32,111 bases of DNA, taken from Caldilineales bacterium (lineage in GTDB: Bacteria > Chloroflexota > Anaerolineae > JAAEKA01). Made by a program: the position numbers and the translations under genes. Below the pieces are notes generated by a model. The model had not been told where the DNA came from. It did not search any database and saw nothing but the letters and a program-made list of their open reading frames with translations. Below are positions 30,632 through 32,111 of the stretch, in pieces. The first letter of the stretch is position 1. Each line of letters starts with the position of its first letter. Location of the stretch: assembly GCA_025055015.1 (NCBI GenBank), contig JANWYQ010000234.1:1-32111 (forward strand), written 5' to 3'.

Positions 30632-31876
30632 ATGTACCTCCACCCGATGCCAGGCACGGTGCGGATGCTGCGCCTCTCCGTGCTGCTCCCCGTTCTCAGC
30701 ATGGTGGTGTTCGGGCTGACCACCGTCTGGCGCGAGGCCAGGCTGCCCACGGCGCAGGTGGCCGTGGTAGCCAGCGTGGCCCTGTTGCCCTTGGTCGTGG
30801 CCTGGCTGCCCTGGCTGGAGGAGCGCCTTGGCCTGCTCCACCTGCCCGTAGCGCTCGCCGTCTACCTGCTCTGCCAAACCCTGCTCACCAGCTTGTTGCA
30901 GAACTTGGGCTGGGTGCGGTTCGACGTGATCCAGGTGGGCAAGATGTACGTGGTGGAGCCCGGGGTGCTGCTGATGCTGCCCCTTCTGCTCATCGCCTGG
31001 CAGTATGGTTGGCGCGGGGCCCTTCTGGCCTCAGCTGTGACCGGCACCCTTCACTTGGCGGTAGGCATGGGGCTACACCGGCTGGCCGCCGACGCGGTGC
31101 CGGTGGACGCCGCCACCCCCATGCTGCGCCCCGACCTGCTCTACTTCCTGCCCTTGGTGGTGGCTTATCTGGGCGGATTGATGCGCCGTCAGCTGGTGGA
31201 GCATCACCGCAGCCAGGAGGAGCTACGAGACTACGCCGCGCGCATCGGGCTGCTGGCTACCCAACAAGAGCGCCGACGGCTGGCCGAGCGACTGCAGCGC
31301 ACCCTGGGGCGCTCCTTGGCCGCGTTGAACGATCAGCTTAGCGCCATCGCCGCTGCCCTCCAGGGCGCACCAGAGCAGGCGGGCCAGGTTCTTGCTGGCT
31401 TGCAGGAGCGGCTCAGCGAGGAGGTACGCAGGGCCCAGGAGGTCATCAACGATCTGCGGGAAGAGCCGATGAAGCCTGGCCACCTCGTGGAGGCGCTGCA
31501 GGCGCGCACTCAGAAGTTCACGGCCCGCTCCGGCGTGCCGATAACCTTTTCCGCCGATGGCAGCCCTGAGGGCCTCACGCCCGAGCAGGAACTGGTGCTC
31601 TACCACGTGGCCGATCAGACCCTGCGCCACGCCGAGAGCCACGCCCAGAACATGGGCCCCCTGGAGCTGCGGCTGAACTGCACCGAACATATGGTGGCCC
31701 TGACGGTGCACAGCGACAGCGGCTGTTTTTGTCCCTCCCGGGCCCACGGCGCTTTCGATCTGGAGGACCTGGAGGCCTCGGCTCACTTGGTGGGAGGGCA
31801 CCTGCACATCGAGGGGGATGAGCGCCGCGGGGCGACAGTGGCAGTCTGGATGCCGTGCCGAGACGCCGAGGAGTAG
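30632..31876 (+). CDS. Histidine-kinase-like membrane protein lacking the phospho-accepting histidine
   Basis: The N-terminal half has about six membrane segments (residues ~12-185). A helical linker (about 188-210) and a region patterned on NarL-type sensor kinases follow. The dimerisation helix E-R-R-R-L-A-E-R-L-Q-R-T-L-G (213-226) has Gln222 where HisKA_3 proteins carry the phosphorylated His. The ATPase-like part has L-Y-H-V-A-D-Q-T-L-R-H-A-E-S-H-A in place of the N-box, with Arg at the usual Asn, and a weak H-S-D-S-G-C-F-C-P G-box. The C-terminal G-G-H-L-H-I-E-G-D-E-R-R-G-A-T-V-A-V-W-M-P is conserved. Phosphotransfer by the usual route is therefore unlikely; it may be a pseudokinase sensor. 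The start is uncertain: TTG 30614 and ATG 30632, 30647 or 30665 are possible. Confidence 0.75.
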   Translation: MYLHPMPGTVRMLRLSVLLPVLSMVVFGLTTVWREARLPTAQVAVVASVALLPLVVAWLPWLEERLGLLHLPVALAVYLLCQTLLTSLLQNLGWVRFDVIQVGKMYVVEPGVLLMLPLLLIAWQYGWRGALLASAVTGTLHLAVGMGLHRLAADAVPVDAATPMLRPDLLYFLPLVVAYLGGLMRRQLVEHHRSQEELRDYAARIGLLATQQERRRLAERLQRTLGRSLAALNDQLSAIAAALQGAPEQAGQVLAGLQERLSEEVRRAQEVINDLREEPMKPGHLVEALQARTQKFTARSGVPITFSADGSPEGLTPEQELVLYHVADQTLRHAESHAQNMGPLELRLNCTEHMVALTVHSDSGCFCPSRAHGAFDLEDLEASAHLVGGHLHIEGDERRGATVAVWMPCRDAEE

Positions 31877-31883
31877 AGGGAAG

Positions 31884-31902
31884 CGACGGCCAAGGGCCGT
31901 CG
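31884..31902 (+). terminator. Hairpin between convergent genes
   Basis: CGACGGCC (31884-31891) pairs perfectly with GGCCGTCG (31895-31902) with an AAG loop, between a plus-strand stop (31876) and a minus-strand stop (31913-31915). It may act in both directions, though U-runs are weak. Confidence 0.55.
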
Positions 31903-31912
31903 TATCCCTATC

Positions 31913-32111
31913 TCATGGAGTTCCGGCGGCAGGGGGCTCGGGTTGCGGCGGAAGGGTGGCTCCGCCGCTCGACTCGCTTTCTTTTTTCCCGCTGTTTTGC
32001 CGTTGGTATCGGATGACGACCACCTGGGAGTAGATCAACCAGATCAAGGCGAGGGTCAGGCCGATGGCGATCAAGTTGTAGGTCAGCAGCAGCCGGGCAC
32101 GCGAGGTAGCC
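31913..32111 (-). CDS. Membrane protein, C-terminal part only
   Basis: About 65 codons of a minus-strand gene are visible before the right edge. They encode a basic segment (S-R-A-R), a single strong membrane helix (L-L-L-T-Y-N-L-I-A-I-G-L-T-L-A-L-I-W-L-I-Y), then a polar tail with K-K-E-S-E-S-S and a Pro-rich end, stopping at TGA 31915-31913. The rest of the gene lies outside the window, so no family can be assigned. A hairpin lies beyond the stop. Confidence 0.6.
   Translation of the reverse strand, partial: ATSRARLLLTYNLIAIGLTLALIWLIYSQVVVIRYQRQNSGKKESESSGGATLPPQPEPPAAGTP

Overview
This is a GC-rich stretch of bacterial chromosome, most likely from a Chloroflexota bacterium (Anaerolineae/Caldilineae type). 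The inference rests on gene content and on the form of several proteins: a MalT-type LuxR regulator of about 930 residues, a TGS-domain DRG-like GTPase, a LURP-one-like protein, a DUF1972 glycosyltransferase, and a methyltransferase type I associate with this phylum. No rRNA, tRNA, CRISPR array, phage gene or transposase was seen.

Layout. (1) 1-1404, minus strand: the start of a lipoprotein solute-binding protein, with a structured leader, behind a two-pass coiled-coil membrane protein. (2) 1618-2604, plus: a DRG-like GTPase. (3) 7099 down to 2612, minus: a tight five-gene operon (MFS transporter, VOC protein, double-hotdog thioesterase, receiver-like/DUF309 protein, zinc-type MDR oxidoreductase). 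It sits behind a terminator that closes a long-chain acyl-CoA synthetase gene (8949-7240), which has its own near-consensus promoter. (4) 12305 down to 9156, minus: TlpA-like thioredoxin, an Lgt-like membrane protein lacking the catalytic signature, a SET-domain protein, and a glycosyltransferase. (5) 12519-16719, plus: LuxR/MalT regulator, an 87-residue conserved protein, a LURP-one-like protein and a small membrane protein. (6) 16797-18675: a decayed strip with a DUF1254/DUF1214 remnant, a nearly complete DUF1254/DUF1214 gene with one frameshift, and a truncated BASS transporter copy. (7) 18763-23073, plus: radical-SAM sulfatase maturase, arylsulfatase, and a SAM methyltransferase. (8) 23230-30476, plus: an ion-transport island (SulP, HAD phosphatase, SulP, membrane protein, voltage-gated-type K+ channel, BASS transporter). 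(9) 30632-31876, plus: a histidine-kinase-like membrane protein lacking the phospho-accepting His. It converges on the 3' end of another membrane protein at the window edge.

How it fits together. The maturase would install formylglycine in the sulfatase. Sulfate released from organosulfates could be handled by the SulP carriers, though SulP proteins may instead carry bicarbonate or other anions. The TlpA/Lgt-like pair looks like an envelope redox or lipoprotein module. The 7099-2612 operon plus the acyl-CoA synthetase suggests acyl-chain metabolism.

The most unusual structure is a set of three intergenic spacers (10266-10396, 15641-15788, 20071-20216) filled by degenerate 7-8 nt repeats. Each begins by supplying the stop codon of the upstream gene and ends at or close to the start of the downstream gene. 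The first half has GGTAG-like units and the second half CTACC-like units, so each spacer can fold back on itself.
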